Assembly: GCF_003052585.1 (NCBI RefSeq)
Contig: NZ_QASN01000019.1
Location: 124,001-188,000 of the forward strand
Origin: Pseudomonas mangrovi
GTDB taxonomy: Bacteria > Pseudomonadota > Gammaproteobacteria > Pseudomonadales > Pseudomonadaceae
DNA length: 64,000 bases
Direction of reading: 5' to 3'
Translations under genes and position numbers: made by a program
Part shown: in pieces, positions 1 to 9,090 of the stretch
How positions within the stretch are numbered: position 1 is the stretch's first letter
How the letters are laid out: each line of letters begins with the position of its first letter
The notes under the pieces: model-generated
Told to the model about the DNA's origin: nothing
The model's input: only the letters and a program-made list of their open reading frames with translations
Databases searched by the model: none

Positions 1-1492
1 GCCGGCCTGAGTCGGACAGGCTGTCGGCGTGACGACAGACATCGATCACGGCTTCCAGCTGCAGGCGATCAAACAGATCGAGCTGCTGCGCCGACTCGCC
101 CAGCAACCCTTCCAGCACGCCCTGCTCGTTGCGCACACCCCAGGCCCTGCGCAGCCGGTCGATTTCCTCGAGCACCTGAGCCTCGTCGATCCGGCCGCTG
201 TCGGCCAGGGTCGCCATGCGCGTGATCGACGCCGACAGCTCGCGGAAGTTGCCTTGCCAGGCCGCCTCGGCCGAGCTGGCAAAGGCCAGATAGCGGCGCC
301 GCGCCTCCAGGTTGAAGCGCACCATGCGGCCCTGCTCGCGGGCATGCCGTTGCAGCTCGAAATCGATGTTCGGCTCGATGTCCTCGCGCCGCCCGGCCAG
401 CCCCGGCAGCTCGAAGGTCCACAGATTGATCCGCGCATAGAGATCCTCGCGAAACAGACCCTCGGCGACCCGCCCGCGCAGATCACGGTGAGTGCCGGCG
501 ATCAGCTGGAAATCGCTCTCCAGCTCACGGTCGGAACCGAGCGGGAAAAAGCGCTTCTCCTCCACCGCCTTGAGCAGCATCGCCTGCTCGTCCAGCCCCA
601 GCTCGCCGATCTCGTCGAGAAACAGCATGCCGCCGTCGGCGGCGCGCAACAGGCCTTCGCGGGCGCTCTGGGCACCGGTAAAGGCACCCTTGGCGTGGCC
701 GAACAGCGCGGACATGGCGCCATCACCGCGCAAGGTCGCGCAGTTGACCTCGACGAAGCGCCCCTGCAACTGATGCCGACCGCGCTTGAGTTCGTGGATG
801 CGCCGGGCGAGGAAGGACTTGCCGGCACCGGTCGGCCCCACCAGCAGCATGGGCGCACGCGAACGCACCGCGACCCGCTCGATCTGCTCGATGGAGCGGT
901 TGAACGCAGCGTTGCGCGTATTGATCCCGGACTTGAGAAAGGCCAGCCCTTCCAGCCGCTCATGCTGAAAGCGCGTGGCGATACGGTCGTAGCGCGACAG
1001 GTCGAGGTCGATAAGCGCGTGGGTGCCGGTGACCTGGGCTGCCTCGTCACGCTTGCGCGCCGGCGAGGTCTGCACCAGGCGCGCCGGCAGATAGCGCGCC
1101 TCGGTCAGCAGGAACCAGCAGATCTGCGCCACGTGGGTGCCGGTGGTGATGTGGACCAGGTAGTCCTCGTGCTCGGTATCGAACGGGTAGGCACTGGTGA
1201 AATCGTGCAGCGCGCCGTAGACCTCTTCGAAATCCCAGGGATTGCGCAGCTGCATCGGCTGCAGTCGTACCTCGGTTTCGGGCGAGACCTGACGGATATC
1301 CTCGCGCAGTCGCTCGGCCAGGCTGATGTCCCGGGCATCCACGCCATGGATCAGCTCGAGCCGGTGAATCAGCAGGTCAGGCTGCTGGCACAGGCCGATG
1401 CTCGGTCGCCACTTGTTCCAGCGATTGGCGCCCTTGCCGACGCGGTCCAGCGTGGTGCCGATAAAGCCGATGGCCACCGTCTTGCGGATCAT
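1..1492 (-). CDS. rtcR: RtcR, sigma-54-dependent activator of RNA repair genes (3' end cut by window)
   Basis: Bacterial enhancer-binding protein that activates the rtcBA RNA-repair genes. The window holds 497 codons from ATG at 1492; about 35 C-terminal residues including the Fis-type helix-turn-helix lie outside. The N-terminal half matches the RtcR-specific sensor region (CARF-like in the literature). The central AAA+ domain shows Walker A GPTGAGKS and the sigma-54 contact loop GAFTGA, followed by LFLDEIGELG. A weak GGATAAG precedes the start. The gene is divergent from rtcB, the usual arrangement. It should be silent until an RNA-damage ligand relieves the N-terminal domain (family knowledge). 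Identification is secure. Confidence 0.93.
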   Translation of the reverse strand, partial: MIRKTVAIGFIGTTLDRVGKGANRWNKWRPSIGLCQQPDLLIHRLELIHGVDARDISLAERLREDIRQVSPETEVRLQPMQLRNPWDFEEVYGALHDFTSAYPFDTEHEDYLVHITTGTHVAQICWFLLTEARYLPARLVQTSPARKRDEAAQVTGTHALIDLDLSRYDRIATRFQHERLEGLAFLKSGINTRNAAFNRSIEQIERVAVRSRAPMLLVGPTGAGKSFLARRIHELKRGRHQLQGRFVEVNCATLRGDGAMSALFGHAKGAFTGAQSAREGLLRAADGGMLFLDEIGELGLDEQAMLLKAVEEKRFFPLGSDRELESDFQLIAGTHRDLRGRVAEGLFREDLYARINLWTFELPGLAGRREDIEPNIDFELQRHAREQGRMVRFNLEARRRYLAFASSAEAAWQGNFRELSASITRMATLADSGRIDEAQVLEEIDRLRRAWGVRNEQGVLEGLLGESAQQLDLFDRLQLEAVIDVCRHADSLSDSGR

Positions 1493-1512
1493 GACTTATC
1501 CATCTGTATAAC

Positions 1513-1527
1513 TCTCGATAATCGAGA
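1513..1527. promoter_or_regulatory. Perfect palindrome, candidate RtcR enhancer site
   Basis: TCTCGAT-a-ATCGAGA is a perfect 7+7 inverted repeat. It lies 20 bp upstream of the rtcR start and about 127 bp upstream of the -24 element of the rtcB promoter. That distance suits a sigma-54 enhancer site, and the position would also allow autoregulation of rtcR. Binding is inference. Confidence 0.45.
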
Positions 1528-1596
1528 ATAACAATTTCGGAAGAATCCAGAACCAACGCACCGACAATACTATTCAAGAAAAAATAAATATTCTTT

Positions 1597-1620
1597 TAAA
1601 TCAAATAGATATGAATATCT
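1597..1620. promoter_or_regulatory. AT-rich segment with IHF-like motif and palindrome
   Basis: Between the putative enhancer palindrome and the sigma-54 promoter, an AT-rich stretch contains AAATCAAATAGAT, close to the IHF core WATCAANNNNTTR. It also contains the perfect inverted repeat AGATAT-ga-ATATCT at 1607-1620. A DNA-bending site here would fit sigma-54 promoter architecture. Assignment is tentative. Confidence 0.3.
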
Positions 1621-1638
1621 CGCGCTGCGAACGAAAAC

Positions 1639-1656
1639 CTGGCATGCACCCTGCTG
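1639..1656 (+). promoter_or_regulatory. Sigma-54 (-24/-12) promoter of the rtcB operon
   Basis: CTGGCATGCACCCTGCT carries the invariant GG at 1641-1642 and GC at 1653-1654 with exactly ten bases between, matching TGGCAC-N5-TTGC with few changes. Transcription would start near 1666, leaving a leader of about 134 nt before rtcB. The divergent rtcR supports the call. Confidence 0.78.
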
Positions 1657-1799
1657 TATCCATCGCCGATGTCAGAGCGACAGGCGACGACGGCGCTTCA
1701 CACCCGAGCCGACTGTCGCCAGGCGACGAACAGGGCCCGCCGCAGCCAATCCGGGCTTTACCCGAGCACCCGGCAGCGCGCCCTAACAAGGATGAGTAA

Positions 1800-3032
1800 A
1801 TGACGATGCAAACCAAGACCTACAACCTGCTGGAAGTCACCAACGGCAAGCCGATCAAGCTGTGGACGCAAGGCGTTCCGGTCGAGGACGACGCCCGCCA
1901 GCAACTGATCAATACCGCGAAGATGCCCTTCATCTTCAAGCACCTGGCGGTGATGCCGGACGTGCACCTGGGCAAGGGTTCGACCATCGGTAGCGTGATC
2001 CCCACCATCGGGGCGGTGATCCCGGCGGCGGTGGGCGTGGACATCGGTTGCGGAATGATCGCTGCGCGGACCTCGCTGACCGCCGCCGACCTGCCGGACA
2101 ACCTGGCCGGGCTTCGTAGCGCCATCGAGAAAGCCGTGCCGCACGGCCGCACCTCGACCCGCGGTGGCCGCGACAAGGGTGCCTGGGAAAACGTCCCGGA
2201 CGCCACCGACCAGGCCTGGTCGGCGCTGAGCGAACGCTTCCGGCTGATCACCGACAAGTACCCGCGACTGGAGAAGACCAACAACCGCAAGCACCTGGGA
2301 ACCCTGGGAACCGGCAACCACTTCATCGAGGTCTGCCTGGAAGAGGCCGGCCGTGTCTGGTTCATGCTGCACAGCGGTTCGCGCGGCGTGGGTAACGCCA
2401 TCGGCAGCCTGTTCATCGAACTGGCCCAGGCGGACATGCGCCAACACATCGCCAACCTGCCGGACCGCGACCTGGCCTACTTCGAGGAAGGCAGCCAGCA
2501 CTTCGCCGACTACGTCGAAGCCGTGGGCTGGGCCCAGGACTTCGCCAGGCAGAACCGCGCGCTGATGATGCAGGCGGTGATCGCCGCGGCACGCGGGGTG
2601 ATCCGCAAGCCGTTCGAGGTTGCCCTGGAGGCAGTCAACTGCCATCACAACTACGTGCAGAAGGAACGTCACTTCGGTGAAGAGGTACTGGTAACGCGCA
2701 AGGGGGCGGTGTCGGCGAAGAAGGGCGAACTGGGGATCATCCCCGGATCGATGGGCGCCAAGAGTTTCATCGTTCGCGGCCTGGGTAACGAGGAGGCGTT
2801 CTGCTCCTGCAGCCACGGCGCCGGCCGCACCATGAGCCGGACCAAGGCGAAGAAGATCTTCACCATCGAAGACCAGATCAAGGCCACGGCCCACGTCGAA
2901 TGCCGCAAGGACGCCGACGTGATCGACGAAATCCCGATGGCCTACAAGGACATCGACCAGGTCATGGACGCCCAGCGCGAGCTGGTGGAAGTGGTGCACA
3001 CCCTTAGACAGGTGGTGTGCGTAAAAGGATGA
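1800..3032 (+). CDS. rtcB: RtcB, RNA-splicing ligase (3'-phosphate/2',3'-cyclic phosphate to 5'-OH)
   Basis: GTP- and Mn-dependent RNA ligase that joins 2',3'-cyclic or 3'-phosphate ends to 5'-hydroxyl ends. It is 410 residues, against about 408 in E. coli. Visible motifs are DVHLGKGSTIGSV, the metal-binding GVDIGCGM (Cys84), GTGNHFIEV, HSGSRG and CSHGAGR, whose His339 corresponds to the guanylylated histidine. The start at 1800 follows AAGGATGAG. It is the first gene behind the sigma-54 promoter and divergent from rtcR. The next gene starts 38 nt after its stop, consistent with one operon. Identification is secure. Confidence 0.97.
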   Translation: MTMQTKTYNLLEVTNGKPIKLWTQGVPVEDDARQQLINTAKMPFIFKHLAVMPDVHLGKGSTIGSVIPTIGAVIPAAVGVDIGCGMIAARTSLTAADLPDNLAGLRSAIEKAVPHGRTSTRGGRDKGAWENVPDATDQAWSALSERFRLITDKYPRLEKTNNRKHLGTLGTGNHFIEVCLEEAGRVWFMLHSGSRGVGNAIGSLFIELAQADMRQHIANLPDRDLAYFEEGSQHFADYVEAVGWAQDFARQNRALMMQAVIAAARGVIRKPFEVALEAVNCHHNYVQKERHFGEEVLVTRKGAVSAKKGELGIIPGSMGAKSFIVRGLGNEEAFCSCSHGAGRTMSRTKAKKIFTIEDQIKATAHVECRKDADVIDEIPMAYKDIDQVMDAQRELVEVVHTLRQVVCVKG

Positions 3033-3070
3033 GGACGCGGCGTGCCGCGCCTGTGCAAGGAATGAAGGAA

Positions 3071-3859
3071 ATGAGCGCAACGGAAAGACACCCCCTCAGC
3101 GACGCCATGCGCGCGCGGGTATTGGAAGAGCTGCAGCGGGTTGAGCGCGAGCGTAACGTCAAGGTGCTCTATGCCTGCGAATCGGGCAGCCGCGCCTGGG
3201 GCTTCGCCTCGCCGGACAGCGACTACGACGTGCGTTTCGTCTATGTGGAAAAGCCGGACTGGTTCATCCAGGTGGACGCGCCGCGCGATGTGATCGAGCG
3301 CCCCCTGGATGATGAGCTGGACGTCAGCGGCTGGGAACTGCGCAAGACCCTCGGCCTGCTGCGCAAGTCCAACCCGACGCTGCTGGAGTGGCTCGACTCG
3401 CCGCTGGTGTATCGCCAGGAAGATGCGGCCACCGCGCGTCTGCGCGAGCTGGCAGAGCTGTTCTACAGCCCGCCGGCGGCGCGCAACCACTATCTGTCGA
3501 TGGCCAAGAAGAACTTTCGCGGCTACCTGCAGGGGGAATCGGTACGCTTCAAGAAGTACTTCTACGTGCTGCGCCCGCTGCTCGCGGTGCGCTGGATCGA
3601 CCAAGGCCGCGGCCGGCCGCCGATGACCTTCGCCGACCTGCTGCAGACCGTCGAAGACGGCGCGCTGCTCGCCGAGGTGGACGAGCTGCTGGCGCTCAAG
3701 CGCAATGCCGGCGAGGCCGCCTACGGCCCCCGCCGACCTGCGCTGCACGCGTTCATCGAGGAGCAACTGGAACGCCCGGTACCGACCCTGCCGCGCACCC
3801 AGGCGGATAGCGGTCTGCTGGACGACTACCTGCGCGAGATGGTGAGGCGGTATGCGTGA
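3071..3859 (+). CDS. RlaP-type nucleotidyltransferase (YcgL/COG3541-like)
   Basis: Predicted DNA polymerase beta-superfamily nucleotidyltransferase of about 262 residues. The N-terminal part carries GSRAWGF followed by DSDYDVRF, the G-S and D-x-D catalytic signature. This family (PF10127) was linked to RNA repair by comparative genomics and named RlaP because it sits beside RtcB. An added nucleotide or a 3'-end modification is possible; the substrate is unknown. I chose ATG 3071, since AAGGA at 3057-3061 is well spaced; ATG 3062 is the alternative. The gene lies between rtcB and the 287-aa gene, which points to a role in the same repair pathway. Confidence 0.85.
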   Translation: MSATERHPLSDAMRARVLEELQRVERERNVKVLYACESGSRAWGFASPDSDYDVRFVYVEKPDWFIQVDAPRDVIERPLDDELDVSGWELRKTLGLLRKSNPTLLEWLDSPLVYRQEDAATARLRELAELFYSPPAARNHYLSMAKKNFRGYLQGESVRFKKYFYVLRPLLAVRWIDQGRGRPPMTFADLLQTVEDGALLAEVDELLALKRNAGEAAYGPRRPALHAFIEEQLERPVPTLPRTQADSGLLDDYLREMVRRYA

Positions 3860-3872
3860 GGAAGAAAAAAAC

Positions 3873-4736
3873 ATGCAGAAGAAGAAGGGGCTGGCCCGAA
3901 CACGACCCAAGTGCAGGTTATCGCTGAAACTGGCCAGCAAAGCCCCGGTTGCCGTGGTGTTCCGCCGCGGACCAAGCAACTGGGTCCAGCTGATCCGCTG
4001 GGACCTGCGCAACGACAGCGTCGAGGCAGGACAGTGGTTCAAGGGACGAATCTACCCTGAGTTCAGTGAACTCTCGGAAGACGGTGAGCTGCTGCTCTAC
4101 TCGGCGCGCAAAGGGGGCTGGCAACTGCGTGATCGCAACGGCATCGGCAACACCTGGACCGCGGTCAGTCGCCCACCCTTCTTCACCGCCCTGGCCCTTT
4201 GGAACAACGGCTGCTGGGACGGTGGCGGCACCTTCAACGGAGCACGCGGCGTGCGTCTCGATCTGGCCTATCCGCAATCGCCTCCAGGCTTCGCGAAGCC
4301 ACGCTTGCGCGTCGAGTCCTGCGGATTGGGAGAACCGCCGCTTTCGTTACGCATCGCCCTGCGGGCCGGCTGGCAACCGCTCGACGTGCCGATAGAGCAA
4401 CTTCGCGACTACCACTGGCAGTTGCACACCCGTCTCGGCAAAGAGATAGGTGGTGGCGCCGTGCGCGTCACCCATTACAGCTGGCTCGAAAAGCACCGAC
4501 GCCAACACCAGCGGTTTACGCTCAGCAACATCCACGGCGAACACGACCTGGGCGAGATCGACCTGCTCGACTTCGACCACCGAGGCCGCCTGATAAGAGG
4601 TGAGGAAGGCAAGCTGCTGGTTTGCGACGAGCCCACCGCAGCTGTGCTGCAGTGGCGGCAGATCGCCGACTTCTCCGGCAGCACGCCAACCCCGCTGCCG
4701 CCCAGGGACTGGGCCAAGGAATGGCCCGCCCCGTAG
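3873..4736 (+). CDS. Uncharacterised protein in the rtc operon (287 aa)
   Basis: No family recognised. ATG 3873 is preferred because GAGGAAG (3858-3864) lies 8 nt upstream; ATG 3852, inside the previous gene, would add seven residues. The N terminus is very basic (MQKKKGLARTRPK). The body has aromatic, beta-rich segments such as GGWQLRDRNG, ALWNNGCWDGGG and HYSWLEKHRRQHQRF. There is no signal peptide and no obvious membrane helix, so it is probably cytosolic and could bind nucleic acid through the basic start (inference). It overlaps or abuts the nucleotidyltransferase, so translation is likely coupled. Its TAG stop is the TAG of a GTAG-headed repeat. Placement between rtcB/RlaP and rtcA suggests an RNA-repair accessory function. 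Confidence 0.75.
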   Translation: MQKKKGLARTRPKCRLSLKLASKAPVAVVFRRGPSNWVQLIRWDLRNDSVEAGQWFKGRIYPEFSELSEDGELLLYSARKGGWQLRDRNGIGNTWTAVSRPPFFTALALWNNGCWDGGGTFNGARGVRLDLAYPQSPPGFAKPRLRVESCGLGEPPLSLRIALRAGWQPLDVPIEQLRDYHWQLHTRLGKEIGGGAVRVTHYSWLEKHRRQHQRFTLSNIHGEHDLGEIDLLDFDHRGRLIRGEEGKLLVCDEPTAAVLQWRQIADFSGSTPTPLPPRDWAKEWPAP

Positions 4737-4765
4737 GACGCAACAAGCGCAAGCGCATTGCGCCG
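4733..4765 (+). repeat. REP-like element, type A (copy A1)
   Basis: GTAGGACGCAACAAGCG followed by the complementary GCATTGCGCC arm; a diverged copy of the GTAGGGCGCAAT...ATTGCGCC hairpin seen at seven more places in the window. The TAG of its GTAG head is the stop codon of the preceding gene. Confidence 0.7.
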
Positions 4766-4806
4766 GTACGCCATCAGGTCACGCGGTGCGGGAACATGAC
4801 CACGGT

Positions 4807-4842
4807 GGTGGATTACGCCGCCGCGCGGCTAATCCACCCTAC
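4807..4842 (-). repeat. REP-like element, type B (copy B1)
   Basis: GGTGGATTACGCCG...GCTAATCCACCCTAC: a hairpin with the conserved CTAC (GTAG on the minus strand) at its outer end. It lies inside the rtc operon, between the 287-aa gene and rtcA, inverted relative to copy A1. Confidence 0.75.
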
Positions 4843-4901
4843 GGAGGTAGCGCGCTGCGCATGGACTGGAAATCGGGGCGCCGAGCCTGCCTTGCCGACC
4901 C

Positions 4902-4929
4902 ACGAACAACGAACAACGAACAACGAACT
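4902..4929 (+). repeat. Four tandem 7-bp repeats (ACGAACA) upstream of rtcA
   Basis: Three exact ACGAACA units plus a fourth ending ACGAACT. The array ends 38 bp before the rtcA start codon. Slippage here would change the spacing between the repeat elements and rtcA in the transcript. Confidence 0.7.
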
Positions 4930-4967
4930 ACAACGCCGCGCAACGGTGCGGCACAGGGATTCAACAG

Positions 4968-6077
4968 ATGAACAAGGACATTCTCGAACTGGACGGCGCA
5001 ATCGGTGGCGGGCAGGTGCTGCGTAGCGCGCTGAGCCTGTCGATGATCAGCGGCCAGCCGTTTCGCATTCGCAACATCCGCGCCCGACGCAGCCGGCCCG
5101 GCCTGCTGCGCCAGCATCTGACGGCAGTGCTGGCCACAGCCGAGATCAGCTCGGCACAGGTGGAAGGCGCGCAGATGGGCTCGCAGACCCTGAGCTTTGC
5201 GCCCGGCACCCTCCGCGGCGGCGACTACCGCTTCGCCATCGGCTCGGCGGGTAGCTGCACGCTGGTGCTGCAGACCCTGCTGCCGTCGCTGCTGGCTGCC
5301 GATGCGCCGAGCAGCGTGCATATCAGCGGCGGCACCCACAACCCGCTGGCGCCGCCGGCAGACTTCCTGCAACTGGCCTGGCTGCCGTTGCTGCGGCAGA
5401 TGGGTGCGGCCGTGGAGATGCAGCTGCTGCGTCATGGCTTCGCCCCGGCAGGGGGCGGCGAGATAGCCCTCCAGGTCACCCCGTCACGCCTGCGACCGCT
5501 GCATCTGCACGCACCGGGTGAGATCCTCGCGCAGCGGGCTAGCGTGCTGCTGGCGGGCATTCCCGGACATGTCGGAGAGCGCGAGCTGGCACGGGTCGCG
5601 AACCGTCTGAAGTGGCCTGCGGCGGACCTGCAGTTCGTCTGGCTCGACCCGGAGCACGGACCGGGCAACGCCCTGCTACTGGAAGTGGCATGCGCGCGAC
5701 TGACCGAGGTGTTCTGCGCCTTTGGCGCCAGCGGCGTGCGCGCCGAGCAGGTTGCCGACCAGGCGATCGACCGGCTGCGCACCTGGCAGCAGAGCGGCAC
5801 CGCGGTGGCCGAGCACCTCGCCGATCAGCTGCTGCTGCCGATGGCCCTGGCCGGCGGCGGCAGCCTGAGCACGCCGCAGCTGAGCGACCACCTGCAGAGC
5901 AACATCGAGGTGCTGCGCAGTTTTCTGCCGCTGGCAATCGACGTCCGCGCGCGGGCGTCCGGCGGCGTCGAGATTCGTCTCGAAGCTCAGTCGCCGACCA
6001 CGGTTACCAGCAGCTCGGACTCGAACATAGCCACCGGCGAAACCACGGTCTCGTCGAGCGGTACCTGGTTGCCGTAG
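4968..6077 (+). CDS. rtcA: RtcA, RNA 3'-terminal phosphate cyclase
   Basis: Converts RNA 3'-phosphate to 2',3'-cyclic phosphate with ATP through a covalent His-AMP. The product is 369 residues, about 25 longer than usual. Typical features are ELDGAIGGGQVLRSALSLS at the start, GSAGSCTLVLQTLLP, and HLADQLLLPMALAGGG followed by SDHLQSNIEVLRSFLP. In that last motif His308 matches the nucleophilic histidine. The extra C-terminal residues (from about VTSSSDSN) are rich in Ser/Thr and overlap the 3' end of the opposite C92 gene by 91 bp, so this tail is probably a read-through extension. It is the last gene of the rtc operon, though separated from the 287-aa gene by repeats. Confidence 0.95.
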   Translation: MNKDILELDGAIGGGQVLRSALSLSMISGQPFRIRNIRARRSRPGLLRQHLTAVLATAEISSAQVEGAQMGSQTLSFAPGTLRGGDYRFAIGSAGSCTLVLQTLLPSLLAADAPSSVHISGGTHNPLAPPADFLQLAWLPLLRQMGAAVEMQLLRHGFAPAGGGEIALQVTPSRLRPLHLHAPGEILAQRASVLLAGIPGHVGERELARVANRLKWPAADLQFVWLDPEHGPGNALLLEVACARLTEVFCAFGASGVRAEQVADQAIDRLRTWQQSGTAVAEHLADQLLLPMALAGGGSLSTPQLSDHLQSNIEVLRSFLPLAIDVRARASGGVEIRLEAQSPTTVTSSSDSNIATGETTVSSSGTWLP

Positions 6078-6595
6078 CGTTCGCGCAGCTTGACCTTCAC
6101 CGCCGGGGCGCTGAGGTCGAAGTCGCGGACCTGCTGCAGGCCGCCGATCTCGATGCCCAAGGCGCGCTGGTAGACCTTCCACACCAGCTCGGAGCAGTAC
6201 AGGCGCTGGTCCGACCACTCGAAGGTCAGGTCGTAGCGACGGCCGGCCAGCCGCGCGGCCTCGCGGCGGATCCTTGCCAGGGCCGCCTCGTCGAGCAGGC
6301 GGTCGGCGTCGCGCAGGCGCTTGAGCACGTAGCGACCGCTCTCGCCGCGGGCGATCCATTGCTCCAGCGGGGTGAAGCGCACCGTCGCCGAGGCCTCGAA
6401 GACCTGCAGCTTGCCCTGATGGCGGATCAGCATGCCCATGTGGCTGTAAGGCGAGCGGGTAGCCTGCTGCACCGCAAGACTCTGCGCCGAGCGCGACTGA
6501 TGAAAGATGATGTCGCCCTCACGCACCGCCGGCATCGCCGCCCAACTGCAGACCGGCAGCAGCACCAGCAGGAACACTCCCAACACTGATTTCAT
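5987..6595 (-). CDS. YiiX/YebB-like permuted papain-fold hydrolase (peptidase C92)
   Basis: Exported or periplasmic cysteine hydrolase of the NlpC/P60-related, permuted papain-like C92 family, 202 residues. The signal peptide runs about residues 1-19 (MKSVLGVFLLVLLPVCSWA). Family motifs visible are GDIIFHQ, SPYSHMGMLI with the catalytic His, and LYCSELVWKVY with the likely nucleophilic Cys. Ligands in this family are lipids or peptidoglycan-type amides; the substrate here is unknown. Start ATG 6595 follows a strong GGGAGG. The gene is convergent with rtcA and overlaps its 3' end. Confidence 0.82.
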   Translation of the reverse strand: MKSVLGVFLLVLLPVCSWAAMPAVREGDIIFHQSRSAQSLAVQQATRSPYSHMGMLIRHQGKLQVFEASATVRFTPLEQWIARGESGRYVLKRLRDADRLLDEAALARIRREAARLAGRRYDLTFEWSDQRLYCSELVWKVYQRALGIEIGGLQQVRDFDLSAPAVKVKLRERYGNQVPLDETVVSPVAMFESELLVTVVGD

Positions 6596-6755
6596 TCGAA
6601 CCTCCCTGGATGTGGCGCCATCCTGCCCTGCGCCTGGTGCCGCCGGCCAGCTGATTCTGGCGCGGTGCCCTGCGGTTATTGCACCCCTGGGCCACATGAA
6701 CGGGGTGGTCATCTCGCAGGGGGGATAGTCGAAGCCATCCGCCCTGGTGGATTGC

Positions 6756-6785
6756 GGTGGATGAAGAGAGCGTCATCCACCCTAC
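6756..6785 (-). repeat. REP-like element, type B (copy B2)
   Basis: GGTGGATGA...TCATCCACCCTAC, with the outer CTAC head. The loop is diverged compared with the other copies. It lies between the C92 gene and gdhA, which are on the same strand. Confidence 0.65.
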
Positions 6786-6827
6786 GGACAAGCCCACGAA
6801 CGGGGTTGTGCGCAGGGCGGATGGACG

Positions 6828-6852
6828 AAAAACGGGGCCCGCAGGCCCCGTT
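6828..6852 (-). terminator. Rho-independent terminator of gdhA
   Basis: On the minus strand, AACGGGGCC-tgcg-GGCCCCGTT is followed by a run of five T. It starts 24 bp past the gdhA stop. Confidence 0.85.
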
Positions 6853-6875
6853 TGCTTACCTATACAAGCCGGGCG

Positions 6876-8246
<1,371 letters not shown>

Positions 8247-8411
8247 TCATATAAAAGTCGGCGGACTGTAGCAAACCGCCAGCGCACCACGAAAGCGCAG
8301 AAATCAATAATTCGCACGATATTTGTGCATGCTAATGCCCCACATTTGCACACGGAATGCATCAGTCCCGAAACGGTCAACACCCTATACATCGGTAGAG
8401 GAGAAGGCCGG

Positions 8412-8948
8412 ATGATCGTTCTGGTCATGGGCGCCGCCGGTTGCGGCAAGAGCGCCATCGCCAGCCTGCTGGCCGAACGGCTGGACAGTGCCTTTCTGGA
8501 TGCCGACCGACTGCACGACGCCGCGAGCAAGGCCAAGATGGCCGCCGGCGTGGCGCTGGACGAGGACGACCGGCGCCCCTGGCTCGAAGCCATTCACGCA
8601 GTGCTGCAACAGCACTCGGCAGCGGCGCAGACCCTGGTGGTGGCCTGCTCGGCGCTGCGCCGCAGTCATCGCCAGGTGCTTGGGCGCAATATCGATGAGC
8701 TCAGGGTCGTGTTTCTCGATGGCGATCCTGAACTGCTCGCCCGGCGCATCCGCCAGCGCCATGAGCACTTCTTCCCCGCCGCCCTGCTGGCAGACCAGCT
8801 GGCGATCCTCGAGCCGCCCACGGGCGAGCAGGCACTACGCCTGGATATCGGTGAACCGCCGCCGGCGCTGGTCGAGCAGATTGTCGACTGGCTTGCGCTA
8901 GCCACACGGCCACCGGCGGCACCGAACAGGCAGGATATCGGGCAATAG
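8412..8948 (+). CDS. gntK: Gluconokinase
   Basis: Phosphorylates gluconate to 6-phosphogluconate using ATP, feeding the Entner-Doudoroff route. It is a 178-residue P-loop kinase of the GntK family. Visible motifs are GAAGCGKS (Walker A), FLDADRLHDAASKAKMAAG with the KM.xG family signature, and LDEDDRRPWL. The start ATG 8412 follows GAGGAGAAGG. A transporter or regulator of gluconate use is not adjacent, so the gene appears alone. Divergent from gdhA. Confidence 0.93.
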   Translation: MIVLVMGAAGCGKSAIASLLAERLDSAFLDADRLHDAASKAKMAAGVALDEDDRRPWLEAIHAVLQQHSAAAQTLVVACSALRRSHRQVLGRNIDELRVVFLDGDPELLARRIRQRHEHFFPAALLADQLAILEPPTGEQALRLDIGEPPPALVEQIVDWLALATRPPAAPNRQDIGQ

Positions 8949-8975
8949 AATCCCTTCTCGCGTGGTGGTGATCGC

Positions 8976-9006
8976 GGCGCAATGCGCTGCGCTTATTGCG
9001 CCCTAC
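8976..9006 (-). repeat. REP-like element, type A (copy A2)
   Basis: GGCGCAATGCGCTGCGC...TTATTGCGCCCTAC; a near-perfect copy with its CTAC head on the right (GTAG on the minus strand). It sits in the convergent gap between gntK and ettA. Confidence 0.85.
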
Positions 9007-9044
9007 GGTTGTCGGCCACCTGTTGGCCGTGAAAGCCCAGCATG

Positions 9045-9069
9045 AAAAACCCCGCCAGAAGGCGGGGTT
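9045..9069 (-). terminator. Rho-independent terminator of ettA
   Basis: On the minus strand, AACCCCGCC-ttct-GGCGGGGTT followed by T residues. It begins 22 bp after the ettA stop. Confidence 0.85.
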
Positions 9070-9090
9070 CGGATGCAGCAGACAGCCCGG

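Noticed and set aside
29..1531. A 500-codon open frame on the plus strand antisense to rtcR
   Set aside because: It runs exactly opposite the rtcR frame, has no ribosome site and no recognisable domain. High GC explains it.
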